From the NCBI GenBank assembly GCA_013397865.1, contig VZTI01002788.1, positions 84,041-148,040 on the forward strand: DNA of 64,000 nt, written 5' to 3'. The position numbers and the translations under genes are program-made. This document shows, piece after piece, positions 12,588-25,275 of the stretch. Below the pieces are notes generated by a model. That model was not told where the DNA came from and searched no databases. It saw nothing but the letters and a program-made list of their open reading frames with translations. Within the stretch, counting starts at the first letter, position 1; each line of letters opens with the position of its first letter. The stretch is from Struthidea cinerea (Eukaryota; Chordata; Aves; Passeriformes; Corcoracidae).

Positions 12588-12622
<35 letters not shown>
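12558..12622 (+). repeat. Homopolymer cluster C10-A10-A34
   Basis: Ten C (12558-12567), then ten A (12578-12587), a single C, then 34 A (12589-12622). No AATAAA and no target duplication flank it, so it is a simple repeat and not the tail of a retrocopy. The run lengths are prone to sequencing error. Confidence 0.85.
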
Positions 12623-12625
<3 letters not shown>

Positions 12626-14750
12626 AGGAAAAGAAACAAAATACTCTGATGAAAATTTCAAGCCATTCTTATTCCTCTATGCTTCTAATACAAAGTTTCA
12701 GATCTATGTGGACTTTTTTTTCTAAATTTCAGTTTTGCTGGAGACTGTAATTGAAATGTATATATTAATTTATAAGATTCTACTCTGAGGGCTTTTTTGC
12801 CCTTAAACATTTGACATACCTATATATTACACTTCTTTAAAAAGAATATTTCCTAAAAAAACTCCAAAAGTAAACAAAAATCCCCATCTGTATGCTTCAG
12901 TTTCTTCTTCACCTTACTTTAGGTGGTCAAATAAAAAGCATAGGTGCCATTGTTTCCTGTTCTGGTCAAACTGGAAAAAAAATATCCAGTGGCTGCAGGT
13001 CTCTCAAATTTCACATGTGCTAAGTGAGTCTGTGGAGCATCTTTTCCTCTTCCATTGACCCCAGAGAAAACCTAACCTGATGAAGTTTCTAATTTAGAAC
13101 CTCCTAATTTGACACCTCTTTTAAATATGTCTAAATAGGCATCATAATTCTTTGTCAGTTATGTGACTCACTTAAACTCACTGTTTTAATAATCTGGACA
13201 CAGCTCAAGACAGATTTCTTCCAAGCCAGAGCTACACCGACTAATTTATTTCTGAGTCTGTGTTGGGATAGGTCAAATATTTGAGATACCCTTATTCGTT
13301 TTTGTTTTCTTCTTTTTGGTTCTCATTACCAAGCATTCTAACTTTGTCTATTTACTAAAGAGCTGTTCACATTTTCACGTGGTTTACTTTTCAAAGAGCA
13401 CCTACAAATCTGGATATAATTTTTGGACATACTTCTAATATTTTATGGACTACAGAAAAGAAAAAATATTGTTTGGCAACTAACTTAGCTTCATAACATA
13501 TAATTGATAGTACAGATGCTGAATATCCCAGTGCCAAATATCATTTGACTTAACCAGACAAGCAATCTGGCAGAGAATGAAGTGACACATGACCAGAGTT
13601 GTGATTTATAAACCTCATGTTCTACCACGACTTTGTAATTTTTTTAGACAATATGGGAACAGAGTTTTGGGTGCGGTGTTTGTTTGTTTGTTTGCTTTCT
13701 GCCCGGTGTATATTTTTATATATTTATCTACCTTTCCGTAGGTAAATATCTACTAACTGTTATGGCTGAGCAAAATTTGAAACTCCTAGATAAACAAAAT
13801 ATCTATTACCTTTACTTAGAAAAAACAATTTAAGAAAAAATAAAAATTGATCCACTGAACACAGATGTTTTTAATCTGCCTATAAAATACTCTAACCACA
13901 AGAAAAGAAATATTCTTGACTAGTATAATAATAACAGAAGAAATTATTTTGAAAAATGGACTAATTTCAAATTGAGACATAATAAATGTATAGATTGTAT
14001 TATAAGGCATAATTACATTTGGTATGAGTGAACAGGATTTGTCAGCTCAGATATCCTCTCTTGCATCTGTATTCTCCTGTTATTCCCTCAATGCTTTAAA
14101 CAAAGCTCTTTTTATCAGAGATCATAAGCAGGAAATTGAAGAAAGTCCACCTATTTGGACCATCTGCATATATCATAATTTCTGGCTATATATCATGATT
14201 TTAGCGTGCCTGCTTCTCTACTGTCTTGAGCCACCTGCCACAAATTTTTGCAAATGAAACTTTATGGCAGGTATTAACTACTTGCATTAGATATGCTACC
14301 ATTTTACTGCTGCATTTTCCAGGCAGAACTCAGTATTGCATCAGATCCAAAAATGTTGTAGACTACAGGATTCCTGGCAACTAACAACTGTAGTACAGTT
14401 ATGGACAGACTTTTATATATGGATCATTTTTTGTAGAGTTCTGTTTCAGCTCGTTTCATGAGAAGATTATACCTAGTAAGCATAGTAACCAAAATTTATT
14501 GAGGTAAACTTAGTGAGGTCCTTGCAAGAAAATTTCTGTCTTACAAAACACCTAAGGAAATGATAAAAAAGTGTAAGCGATAAAGAAATAATGAAATATG
14601 ACCAACAATAAATATTGACTCACTTTGATCAACAAAATGTAGAGTCAAAATATATTAAAACCAGTAATGTACATTTTCATTGCTTGACCAGAAACACCTT
14701 AACTAACATGAGTAGTCAGACAGAATGAGTGAGGAAAGATGTAAAACTGT

Positions 14751-15063
14751 CTTTCTTTCTTTCTTTCTTGCTTTCTTTCTTTCTTGCTTTCTTTCTTTCT
14801 TGCTTTCTTTCTTTCTTGCTTTCTTTCTTTCTTGCTTTCTTTCTTTCTTGCTTTCTTTCTTTCTTGCTTTCTTTCTTTCTTGCTTTCTTTCTTTCTTGCT
14901 TTCTTTCTTTCTTGCTTTCTTTCTTTCTTGCTTTCTTTCTTTCTTGCTTTCTTTCTTTCTTGCTTTCTTTCTTTCTTGCTTTCTTTCTTTCTTGCTTTCT
15001 TTCTTTCTTGCTTTCTTTCTTTCTTGCTTTCTTTCTTTCTTGCTTTCTTTCTTTCTTTCTTTT
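14751..15063 (+). repeat. 16-bp higher-order pyrimidine array (CTTT)3CTTG
   Basis: A leading 20-bp unit (14751-14770) is followed by 17 uninterrupted, identical 16-bp units CTTTCTTTCTTTCTTG (14771-15042), then plain (CTTT)n to about 15063. Each unit is three CTTT plus one CTTG, so the single G recurs every 16 bases from 14770 to 15042 with no mismatch. The strand is otherwise pure pyrimidine, with mirror symmetry only broken by the G. The long frames here (KKARKKERK repeats on minus, LSFFLAFFL repeats on plus) are translations of the array, not proteins. Confidence 0.97.
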
Positions 15064-15120
15064 TCTTTGTTTTCTGTTCTTTTTCTTTTCTTCCTGTTTT
15101 TCCTTTCTTTCCCTCTTGAA
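15064..15120 (+). repeat. Decayed pyrimidine flank of the array
   Basis: An irregular C/T-rich stretch with sporadic G, consistent with mutated older units at the 3' edge of the array. Confidence 0.6.
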
Positions 15121-15611
15121 ATGTAGGGAGGCAAATTGTAGTCATTGAACTCCAGGGACATAAAGTCAGTTATTTTTATCATTCTGCCTCCATCCTCTTA
15201 CTCTACACCTTCATGGAGATGCAAAAATGACTCTGCCATCTCTGGACATTACAAGGTCAACCTGCTTTTTGCTTCAGCTGACTCCTTGAAGTGCTATTGT
15301 CAACTCAGAAGGCTGAGTCAGATAAGCTGAGTGCAGGTGGTGGCTCTACAGGAGAGAATAAATGCCTTTCCCCATTCTCCTCCCACCCTTTGGTCTACAA
15401 TGAACCCAAGGAACCGCAGGAGCAAGCCATGGATCAGTAAATTGGCAGAGCTCAGAGATCAGCCAGTCAGTCAATCTTAACACCAATTCATTCTCGGATT
15501 TGTGGATGCTGTGCAAAAGGATGCTTAGAAAAATCTAGGATGGGGTAGTTATTAAAGGATATTAAAGGGTATTATCGAGTGCTTCAGCAAGTTATAATTA
15601 AAAAAAAAAAA
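15121..15611. other. Unique non-coding DNA ending in an A run
   Basis: Nothing recognised. It ends in AATTAAAAAAAAAAAAA directly at the assembly gap. Confidence 0.6.
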
Positions 15612-15651
15612 NNNNNNNNNNNNNNNNNNNNNNNNNNNNNNNNNNNNNNNN
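15612..15651. other. Assembly gap, 40 N
   Basis: Forty ambiguous bases sit between a poly-A run and a purine-rich AGAGAGGAAAAGAGAGGG stretch. The gap probably hides an A/G-rich simple repeat, and its true length is unknown. Confidence 0.98.
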
Positions 15652-18495
15652 AAAGCAGAGAGAGGAAAAGAGAGGGAGAGTGAGCAAGACAGAGAGTAGG
15701 CTAATTTTTCCAGTCAGTGAAGTTTCAAGGATGAGAAGCCTAGTTTTGCTTTGTTATTGGCTTCAATATTAATTATACAGTATTTTTTCCACTTAACAAA
15801 AAGAATCAGCTCCTTCAATCCAAATTCCCTAGCTAATTTCTTTAAGGTAATAATGCATACATAAGACACAGATTCAATGTTTTTGCCAATTAGAGGTGCA
15901 CCAAGGTAGCACATTTGCTGCAAATTCAGCCTCCTCTGAAAAGAGAGTGACTTATGACACACAGGAAAAACCGGGTATGAATCCTGTCTTCCTAAATGGA
16001 AAAGATGATTCAGCATTGGTTTCAGTCATGTAAAGTGATCCTACAGGGAAATGTTTCTGTCTCTTCATTTGCAGATAGAATGGAGTAAATTTTGTGGTAT
16101 TACACGGAACACCAGGATACAAAACCTGATGGTCACATATGCCTTTAAAAAACAGTCTGTCTCTAAAATGACTTATTATTTTGCACATTTCTATCCCTAC
16201 AGCTGATCACCCTCATATAAGATATTTAAAGCCAAAAGGCATTCTTATAAAGGCAGTACTGAACATATATCCCAAAGAAAGCAAAATAAAATAGAAACTT
16301 TACAAACTCCTAAGGAATTGAATGATCTTTTAATTTTATTTTTAATTTAAAAAAATTATTTTATTTTATTTTTAAAAGCTTGGATCTATATTATAGTTCC
16401 TCTGGTTTTACTACTTTACCTTGGTCAAGAATCTAAATGGCCAGATGGAATTTCTATTTAACTGGAACCTGGGAGTGTTTTGTTCCTCTAGAAAAGATAT
16501 ATTTTTTCCCAACAGCAAAATCCAAACTTGAACAAAGAGACTTTTTGATTCTTCATCCTGGTTCTGTCTTCAGAGGTTGTTTCAGTTTCCAAATAGGTGA
16601 TGGAGCGTGATCTGCTTTTGAGATCCTTGGATTTCTGGACTGTGCCCTAGGATCCCGTTTCATCTAAGAGTGAGGGTATTCCTTTCCCACAGACATACTC
16701 AACAGTGCAGCACCCCTTCATTTTTCATCTGCAATGTCAAGGAATGGCATGCAGCAGATTAGCACTTGTTGACCATGCTGAAACCTGGTAGCCATAGCTA
16801 TTTCTCCCCCTTGCATTCAGACCACATTCAAGATTCAATTAAAATCTTCTCAGCATGAGCCATATCTTCCACTTATCAATGCTCCATTATACAGTGTTGT
16901 GCTTTTTGCTTCCCAGAGCTGTGCTACATGGAACCCGACACAGCCAGAGCTTGTAAAGACCCATTACGTCCTTAGATTCCAGACCTGCAAGGTCACTTCA
17001 TCAAACCAAAGCTCATTAAAAAGAAGGAAGAAAGGTGATCTACCATTCTGACCTCGGACATTGTAGCTGAAAAAGCCCTTTGCCATTTATATTTCAACTT
17101 TCAATGAGTATATGACTCAGTACTGGAAGGATTTGTAGCTGACACTCAATAGAAGCTGCTCTCAAATTTTGACAAATCCCATCTTGAGCCAGGAAGAGAA
17201 ACAGATATTGATCCTAAGTGTACCTAATTCATCTCTGCACTTGTAATCCCAAAAGAAGATGGCTTCTATGACCAGAGGGCGTTCAATATTTTTTCCATCT
17301 TGTAAAATAAACAGCAGTTATTTTGGTGTGTCTTCATGCGTCGGGAGCAACACTGTAAGTAAACAAAGCACTGGGTTTTTTTCCTTTCCTGTTTCTTGAG
17401 CAGAGTTACAAGAACTGCTGAGCCTTTTGATTAGACTAATTAAATTGTATCAAATAATTTAGACTGATGAAAGTATGGAGGACACAACAGCACAACTGAG
17501 ATGTGTGGCTCTGAAAGGAAGCTGCATGCCTTTATCAGAGAAATATATTTCATCAGGGATCATATAATAAATCGTGAGGAAATTCATTCCACCCTGATGA
17601 TCTAGCAGTGTGGTGGCACTAGCACTTGGGGAGTTCTGAGTGATGATACATGGAGAGATAAAAGGCTGTCTTCCGTTGTCAATTACATTTGTGTAAATTT
17701 GGAGAAATTCAATTGATTTTTTTTCTGGTGCTGTTAAAGATAGAGCCTGAGGTCAGGACCTAACCCACAATTTTCCTTATTGTTCCCTTTTTCAGAGTGT
17801 CATATCAGAACAACTGACTGCCAAATGTAAAAGGTTTAGCAGTTCTGTCCTGAGAGTCATGCATTACAAGAACTGAATAGGAAAAAAACAAGCATTCTAG
17901 CTGATTAAAATTTTCAGTTCCTAAAGTACAATCACCTGGAAGGACTGATGCTGCAGGTATACAGCATCTGAAGCCCTCCTGTGATGTGGGAGAAACAGTC
18001 TGTCATTGGAAATAAGCAGACCAGACATTTGAACTTCAGTCTCCCATCATTATTGAAATACTGAATTTTGTGGGGCAGCTGTGACTCTTTCCTGACATAG
18101 CTAAGATTCACTAAATATGCTGAGTTTCTGAGAAAAGTTTTCATTTCAATGAATCAGTCTTTTCTGACAGCAATGTCAACAAATGTTGAAAAATTTCTTA
18201 CCAGCTCCAATAATCATACAAGGGAGCATCCGACTGCAAAAAAAATGGTGAGAAGGGAAGAGTATTTATAGATAGGAGAGATACATTAAGTGCAACTCAG
18301 CAGGGACTTGTCATTTTTAAGCAAGAGACACTTCATATTTTTAAGATCACTTAAGATCTTTCAGATCTTTGAAACAAGGGTAACATGGTGCAACTTTGTG
18401 TAGATGGATGGTTGTCGAGAATTGATGTCACACATATAAGCACAGAGATTTTTCCTTGTGCCAGATCTGATTTGTTGTTCTTTTTTTTTAATTTT
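15652..18495. other. Unique non-coding DNA
   Basis: A purine-rich start (15652-15700), then ordinary AT-rich sequence with an A/T-only stretch at about 16325-16375. The 100-codon minus frame at 15714-16016 is unsupported. The block at about 17420-17600 has several TAAT cores but no decisive feature. Confidence 0.55.
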
Positions 18496-18557
18496 CACAG
18501 AATCACAGAATTTAGGTTTTAAAAGACATCCAAGATCATCTAGTCCAACCTTTGACT
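18496..18557 (-). mobile_element. CR1 LINE 3' tip
   Basis: Inverted CR1 tail: CACAGAATCACAGAATTTAG, then a degraded GGTTGGAAAAGACATCCAAG-like block and ATCATCTAGTCCAACC. Only about 60 bp, preceded by a T-rich tract. Confidence 0.82.
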
Positions 18558-19370
18558 CCACTTCTTATATCGGCGAAGGGATGAATGAGCCATTCCTTCA
18601 AAGGAGGCAGTTGGAAAGTGCTTATCTTAATTATTGTCGTAATTGTCAAATAATCCACTTAATTATTGCTTCTTTTTTCCCTATAATTTCTTAATTCAGT
18701 GCTGCTATGTGTTTGATGGTATATAAAAATCATCTCATGATGATGTTGAGTACTTTTTTCTGGACTGAAATCTCAATCTTCTGGTGAAACTAAAAAGCCC
18801 TAATTCAAACAAGTGCTATAAAAGTGAATGTCCAGCAAGACCTTCCAAAATGTCTGATAATGTTGAAATCAATGGAGTCCTCCCTCTGCAAGACAGAGGT
18901 ACATCTCAGTAAGATCACAATCATGGCCCAAGCAAGCTGTTCTCAAAGAGGTTGCCTGTTAGTAGTGAGATGGTCAAAGTGGACAGATGACAAGTAGTTA
19001 GCGAGATTTGTGCTCTACTAAATGCTCCAGACAACCTTCTCTTGAAGTAGCTGTAGGGGTCTGGCCTGTGGGACTCAATGGGATTGCTGGGTCATGGCTA
19101 AAAGTGTGTGTGGTTGTCCAACTCTTGCCTCCCCCATCAAGTTTCAGCTAAGATGAAAGGGAGGAGACGTCCTGGATGTCTATGTATAGGCAAGTGAGGA
19201 TTTGTCTTCTAGCAAAAGTCCATAACTTCTTTCAGAGATATCAAATAACTTTTGAATTTTCAGGTGCAAGGGCACCAAGGGCAGATTGTCAGCTAAATTA
19301 TATCAGAACAGGAAAACTTCATTCTGTGAATTCAGCAATGTTTCAGTTCCAAGAGGAAAGATTTAGTTCC
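18558..19370. other. Unique non-coding DNA
   Basis: Nothing recognised. Frames here are chance. Confidence 0.55.
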
Positions 19371-19843
19371 ATAAAATCATAGAAGCATAAAATCATAGAA
19401 GGGTTTAGGTTGGAAGGGACCTTAGAGGTCATCCAGTTCCACCTCCACTTCCACTAGACCAGATTGGCCAAAGCCCCGTCCAAGCTGGACTTGAACACTT
19501 CCAGGGATGGAATTTCCACAGCTTCTCTGGGCAACCTGTGCCAGTTCCTCACCATGCTCAGGGAAGAATTTCTTCATAATATCCAATCTAAGCCTACTCC
19601 CTTTCAGTTTGAATCCGTTTTCCCTTGTCCTGTCTCTCCATACTCTTGTAAAAAGTCATTTTCAGTCTTCCTTGTAGGCTCCCTTCAGGTACTGAAAGGC
19701 TGCAATTAGGTCGCCCTAAAGCCTTCTCTTCCAGGCTGACCAAACCCATTATTCTCTGCCTTTCCACATGGGAGAGTTGCTCCATCCTTCTAATCATTTC
19801 AGTGGCCTCCTCAGGACTTACTCTAGAAGGTCAACATCCTTGT
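19371..19843 (-). mobile_element. CR1 LINE, 5'-truncated, about 470 bp
   Basis: The plus strand opens with a doubled tail (ATAAAATCATAGAAGCATAA, then ATAAAATCATAGAAGGGTTT), then GGTTGGAAGGGACCTTAGAG. It continues inverted through the 3' UTR, the ORF2 end (CCACAGCTTCTCTGGGCAAC, AGAATTTCTTCATAATATCC) and the upstream TTTTCCCTTGTCCTGTC and GGCTGACCAAACCC blocks. Of the minus-strand CR1s in this window, it preserves the most. Stops interrupt its coding remnant. Group B/C/F-like tail. Confidence 0.94.
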
Positions 19844-20908
19844 GGTTAGAAAGGTACAAATAAATTTTTTTATTGAGTTTTTTTTTTTTTTTTGGCAATA
19901 TCTTGCTGTTACAGAAAACCTCTAAAATGTGAAGGGCAGGGAAATCTCTCTGGTTTTCCCTAATGAAAAAAAAAAACATAAAATGTGTGGCAAAATGGAT
20001 GTCGTAGGGAGAAAAAAAAAGGTAAAAAAATAAAAGCAACACTGGATTTTCTTTTAAAGAAGGTTCACGTATAATTTTTTGTTCTTCAGTTATCATAGTT
20101 TCAAATATTTTTAGTCCTTTATTGCTTAGGGCAAGACTGGTGATGATGATGCATAAGTAAGCAAGAAATAGGACTTGAATTTCTGTGGGTACTCATGAGT
20201 AGCTGATAGAAACACCCAGTTATTTCCTAGCCAGAGTAACACACAACTCTGCTGAAGTTATCAAAGCTCTGCTGCAGAACAGGTTATAAATGATCTGGAA
20301 TTAATACTGGACAATAAAGAAGGGAAACTACTCAACCACGTTTGCAGGCATCTGTTACAGAGACAGAAGAATCCAGGTTTAGGTGAGGCTGTAAAGATTA
20401 TTGTTGGGAAACAGGCATCATAAGGACAGTGTGTAATGGCCAGGTCATTTAGGTATTCTGGTCATCAGGTGAAACAATGTGGAATCTGTGACATATAGAA
20501 ATGGCCATAATGTCAGCATTTATTTACTTCCTTTGCTATGACTAATTCCTTATAAAAACAAATAAATGAAAAAATAAATAAAGCCATCTGGCAAGGTTGC
20601 AAAGCATTGAGCATAAACATTAATGGCAGTGCTTTTTCACTTGCATATCACTTTTAATCTAAGGTTCTTAAAATGATCCACATTAATTAAGCCTTATGAT
20701 TCTTTATTGACGTCCACAAGAAAAGGCAGATAATGCTTCCTGATACTCTATAAATTAGAGAAACTTAAATCAATGACACTAAGATTCTCGGATATTTTTT
20801 AAAAGGTGGGTTGATTCAGATTGTATTCACTTGAAGGTTTGCAACGAAATTCTAGCAAACAAATGTATCTATGAATGTCCCTCTTTTTTTTTTTTATTAA
20901 TACTGATT

Positions 20909-20937
20909 GTTATTATTATTATTATTACTGATTCCAG
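20909..20937 (+). repeat. (TTA)n microsatellite
   Basis: Seven or so trinucleotide units, preceded by a T run. Nothing more can be said. Confidence 0.85.
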
Positions 20938-23485
20938 ATTTCTGTTACTTAATTTCTGTGATAACTTTCTTTATCAGACAAGGGATGATAGAAAGGTGAA
21001 GCTGAGCTGCCTGAAATCCTTGATGATTCTTAATTTTGAACACAAGCAGATTCAATTTTTTCTGTCCATACAATCGAAAAAAAGAAAAAAAAAATTAGAA
21101 ACAAAGGACCTTTCCAGACTGTCTAACCAAACTCTTTGGAGCACACTCAAAAAGGCCTACATTCATTGTTCCCTAACATCTGACTGGCTATAATCATACA
21201 AAATACTCTGTGACGTTAAAAGTAGGAGCTTAATTTCTCTAGAGAATAATTCAGCCTTCCTCCGATCTCAGTTAACTGGTGAACGGCCTTATCTCTCTCC
21301 ATTGACTAGACAGGGAGATGAAGGGACATGTATTCCGACTTAAAAGCCCTCAGACGCTTCACAAATTATCAGGATTAATCCAAGTCTTATGTCTGTATGT
21401 GTGGCTGAATCCTCCATATAATATTTCCATCAGAATACCAGCTTAAGAATACATTTATTTAACTGCAAACAATTTGAGTGATGGTCAGTATAAGAGTTTT
21501 CTTTTTATAAACTCAGTTTGATTGAGAAGAATTCATCTAGAAAGATGACAGTAGCCTTGAAAACCCAAGATGTTATCCTTGTTCCTCTGTTCCCAGTAGG
21601 AAATTATATCAATTTTTGCAGAGACTAGTTTTCTCCCCATTTGCTAGTAGAGACCCCATTTGAGACAGTTCTGAGTCACCTCAGCTTTTCAGCCCATGTC
21701 AAATTCTCTCTTATTAAAAACACTGCTTTTTTGAATTTTGACTCCTTTTTCTGTACATGCAGGGACACACCATGCTTGGATTCTATATGTAAATACATAT
21801 AAAGTGTTTCATCCTGCATAGAGACTGATTAATATAAATTATATTATTCATTGCTATATCTTCCAGATGAATGGAAGAGTATCAAGAGTATTATTCCCTG
21901 TAATAGGAACAATAATACGTTGTCAATAGACAGATACCTTAATAAGATGAAAAATCAGTTCAGTGACAGAAACAATAGATTTCATAGGAAACTATATGAC
22001 AGGGAAGAGGCATTGCATTGTTTGGAACACCTGTGGTTAATTATCATAGCTGAATACATTAAATTCAGTTTCCAACCTCATATATCTTCATAGACTGTTT
22101 GGCGATATTAAACGATAAAGGCTTAATAATCAAAAGTACTGAGTTAGCAAATGTTTTCTAATTTTAATAACTTCTTGTTGTAATTACCAAGTCTTGGAGT
22201 GAAATGATTTAATTAGAAAGTAATCAAGAAGTGTCTACTGTTAATTGAAGAAATTATAAAAGATCTACATTTTTAATATATTTCTTGGGTAATAAAATTA
22301 AAGTCTGTGATAATTATTTTATAAACCATGCTGATAAGAAAAGTTTGATACCAAAATGAGATATTGTGTCTATTAATTCCCATAGCTACATTTGCCTTTG
22401 GCAGGTATAACTCAAAGAAAAGATACTTTGGACATATCCATTATCTGTCATTTCACATAGAGTACTTAAGAATGTCCATTCATGCTCACTGCTCCTATGA
22501 GGATAGCAATAATCATCATTATACCTATTTTCTCAACTAATAAAATGAGGTTAAATGCATCAGTATAAATCATGGCTATTTATGGGTTAGAATAAAAAAT
22601 TTCTATCTAATATCCTTTTGATAGAAAACTGGATTTATAATTAAGCTGTTTTTTTAAAAGAAATTGAGATGATTATCTTTTCATAAATATTTTAAATAAG
22701 ATTTTAAAAAGATTTCATAAATCTTTTCAGAAATGAAATAGATGCATTTCAAGTCAAAACAAAAAGAGGGCAAAAATCAGTGGTTTAAAAATGTTCAGTT
22801 AAACCCGAAAGAATTTGAATTTAGAAAAATTCTGCAGAGCACTTAGTAGAATTTAGTTCTTATTCTCCACCTTTTCATTATTCTCTGTCAGCCAAGTACT
22901 GATAGTAAATGGTGTTTCCCAAAATCCTTTATGGTTATGCATTTCCATGCTGAACCATGCTCAGCAAGTGGGGTGCCAAAAATGCTGAATGTGTCATAGG
23001 GATAAAACCTTTTTTTCCTGACTTCTGCTATTTCTGTTAAACATTCCAAGACACTGATCATCCAATTTAAAACTTCTGTGGTGAACTGCTATTCCCTCTT
23101 GGGTGTCTGTTAAAGTTAATTTGTCAATGCACGAGAAGCACAGGATAAAGATCTTCTAACACAGGTTTGTCAGAATAGACATGGTGTACGTAGGTTTCTG
23201 AAATTGTACATGCTCTTAGGTCCACATCTTGCACGAAAATCTTGTACTCTAATAAATAAATGCTATTAAAAAATATGTTTTCCATGAAAGGGAAAAATGA
23301 CCTGCTTGCAGGAAAAGTGACAGAGCTAAAACCACACATAGAAACCTGCAGTAGAAACAATCTGAGAAAAGAAATATATTCTAAAAATGAGAAATGAGCT
23401 CATTTTTTTTCATGAGAATGTCATTATTGGTTTACACCTTTTAGCTATTTCTTTTGAAAAACACATCTAGTTAATAACAAAACCA

Positions 23486-23537
23486 ACATCGCTATTCTTT
23501 TGGTTGCTGTTACATCACTATTCTTTTGGTTGCTGTT
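23486..23537 (+). repeat. 26-bp tandem duplication, two copies, one mismatch
   Basis: CTATTCTTTTGGTTGCTGTT occurs twice, preceded by ACATCG in the first copy and ACATCA in the second. The period is 26 bp with one G/A difference, so it is fairly recent. Confidence 0.92.
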
Positions 23538-24960
23538 CTTAATCCTGAAAGACTTTTAGGACTGTTAACAAATGATGTCATATGACACGCATGGTGAACA
23601 GGCACTAGCGGGATCGAAAGTGGCATCTCCATCACTGAACAAAATTCAAATGATTCGTTTGACTAACAAGACTGCACGATGTTGGAGTAGTGATTGACAA
23701 ACTGTCAGACACTTCAGGCCAGATTCACAAATGCATGTACAATTTCAGACCTAATTTATGGACGCTGTTAATGAAATTGTAGGTGTAAAAAATACCCTCA
23801 CGTGCTACAAAAATCTACTATGTGCTGTAAACACCTGATTCATGTGTGTGTGAGGATTCTCTTGTCAATTAAATTGGCTTCTCTGAACCCATATCTTTTC
23901 TTAGTTTGGGAAAGCCTTCAAAACCCAACCAAGCCAAAAATGCAGAAAATATTTTATTTCTCCCGAAATTTTCAGATCAAAGCAAATGTAAATAATTTGA
24001 CCATAAATTCAATTTCTGTTCTGCCTGAGTCAGATACATCACCTGGACACAAGGCATATATTAGGGATTAGCGAATGGTTGGTGGCCGTCATCTCTAGGT
24101 GCTCTCTGGGTAAACAGCTCCTGCGAGCTCTTCACAAACCCCAGGAGTTACCTTTGGCCTCGAGCATTACTGCTTAAAACAAATGCAACTTGCAAACTTA
24201 GGAGATTACTTTTCATTTACTTGCTGTCAAAATTCATTCTTTGGAGACACTCTGTCAGCAAAGGAGATATGAGTCAGTGTCTTCACTGTAAGAGAAAAAG
24301 AAGAAAAACCTCACACTATGTCATGTTTTTTATGTAGAAGAGAATGAATAATTATATGTTACCTCTTTTGGTTACCTTGCAACAGGGAATTTTCTGGATG
24401 ACTTTGACAAAACGAGAAAGTCTATTTTACAAAAAAAGGGGGAAAAAAAATTGCAGGAATGGAGACTCTGGGGAGCTTGTGCATCCTTTAGGATAACACA
24501 AAGGGAAGTATTACAAAGACTCTTACCAACTGGGCATGGATTTATAAGTTACACAGAGCACCCTTATCTACTGAAATGCAGAACTATATGCATGAGAAAT
24601 TCCCAGCTGCTGACATTTTGTGAGCTTTTAATAGTACCATTAGTCAATATATCAGTATGCAGCATATCATATTGACTAGACCTGATGTTTATAGTGGAAA
24701 GCTATTGACTTATGGGATGAAAAAGTGGATATAATTCAGCTTCAGGCATTATTGCCCACTGGAGGTTACTTTTTCATTTACAGGGACAATAATTTGCCCT
24801 GTAAACTGAAAACTCTTGGCTCACTATATATTTTACTATGCACTTTAATAAGACTTTCTTTACCCTAAATGTGTTTTACATAGAAGCTGGAACTTCAGCA
24901 GTAGTATATGGTCTGTTAACATAGCCAATACTGAAAAAAGCACCCCATAACTACAAAAAA

Positions 24961-24976
24961 TATATATATATATATT
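24961..24976 (+). repeat. (TA)8 dinucleotide repeat
   Basis: A short TA run flanked by A runs on both sides. Confidence 0.9.
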
Positions 24977-25140
24977 AAAAAAATGTGCAAACCAACAAAA
25001 CTTGAGTTGTTCACTTAAATGTCTTATTTTTGGAAATGGTCAGTTACACATTTAGATATAAATGTCAAGAGATACCTCTTACATATCTATCATACTGTGT
25101 GACATTGACAGCAGTCTCAAGGTTGAGAGGAGATTTGGTT

Positions 25141-25275
25141 TTGCAGAGAGGTTGTGCAATCCTCATCAAATATTTCCATGGAAGCCCTAAGCAACCTGGT
25201 CTGACTCTTCTTGAACAAGAATTCAAACAGGATGGCCACTTGAGGTCCCTCCAAACATGAGTCCTCCTATGATCA
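25141..25275 (+). mobile_element. Old CR1 LINE 3' fragment
   Basis: A degraded plus-strand CR1: AGAGAGGTTGTGCAATCCTC, AGCCCTAAGCAACCTGGTCT, then GGCCACTTGAGGTCCCTCCA and a remnant tail CTCCTATGATCAC. The spacing fits the 3' UTR of the older CR1-C/D group. Divergence is high. Confidence 0.8.

Larger units (their letters stand above)
8412..14750. other. Long unique AT-rich non-coding stretch
   Basis: No gene, RNA or dispersed repeat recognised over 6.3 kb. Local structure consists of an old 49-bp tandem duplication (9972-10068), a C10/A10/A34 homopolymer cluster (12558-12622) and a short (TTTG)n at about 13679-13697. Frames at 8469-8672, 9137-9394 and 14024-14257 are unsupported. Confidence 0.55.
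19844..25140. other. Long unique AT-rich non-coding stretch
   Basis: No gene or dispersed repeat recognised. It contains a T run at about 19877-19893, a (TTA)n tract at 20909-20937, a 26-bp tandem pair at 23486-23537 and (TA)8 at 24961-24976. The segment at 22130-22290 is rich in TAATTA-like cores. The 120-codon plus frame at 20831-21193 crosses homopolymers and is not credible. Confidence 0.55.

Noticed and set aside
12578..12622. Poly-A tail of a processed pseudogene
   Set aside because: No AATAAA upstream, no target duplication and a C10 run immediately before. It behaves as a simple repeat.
14699..15182. Long frames of 111-159 codons on both strands
   Set aside because: They are translations of the 16-bp CTTT/CTTG array in several frames (KERKKARKKE, SFFLAFFLS), with no independent start or coding evidence.
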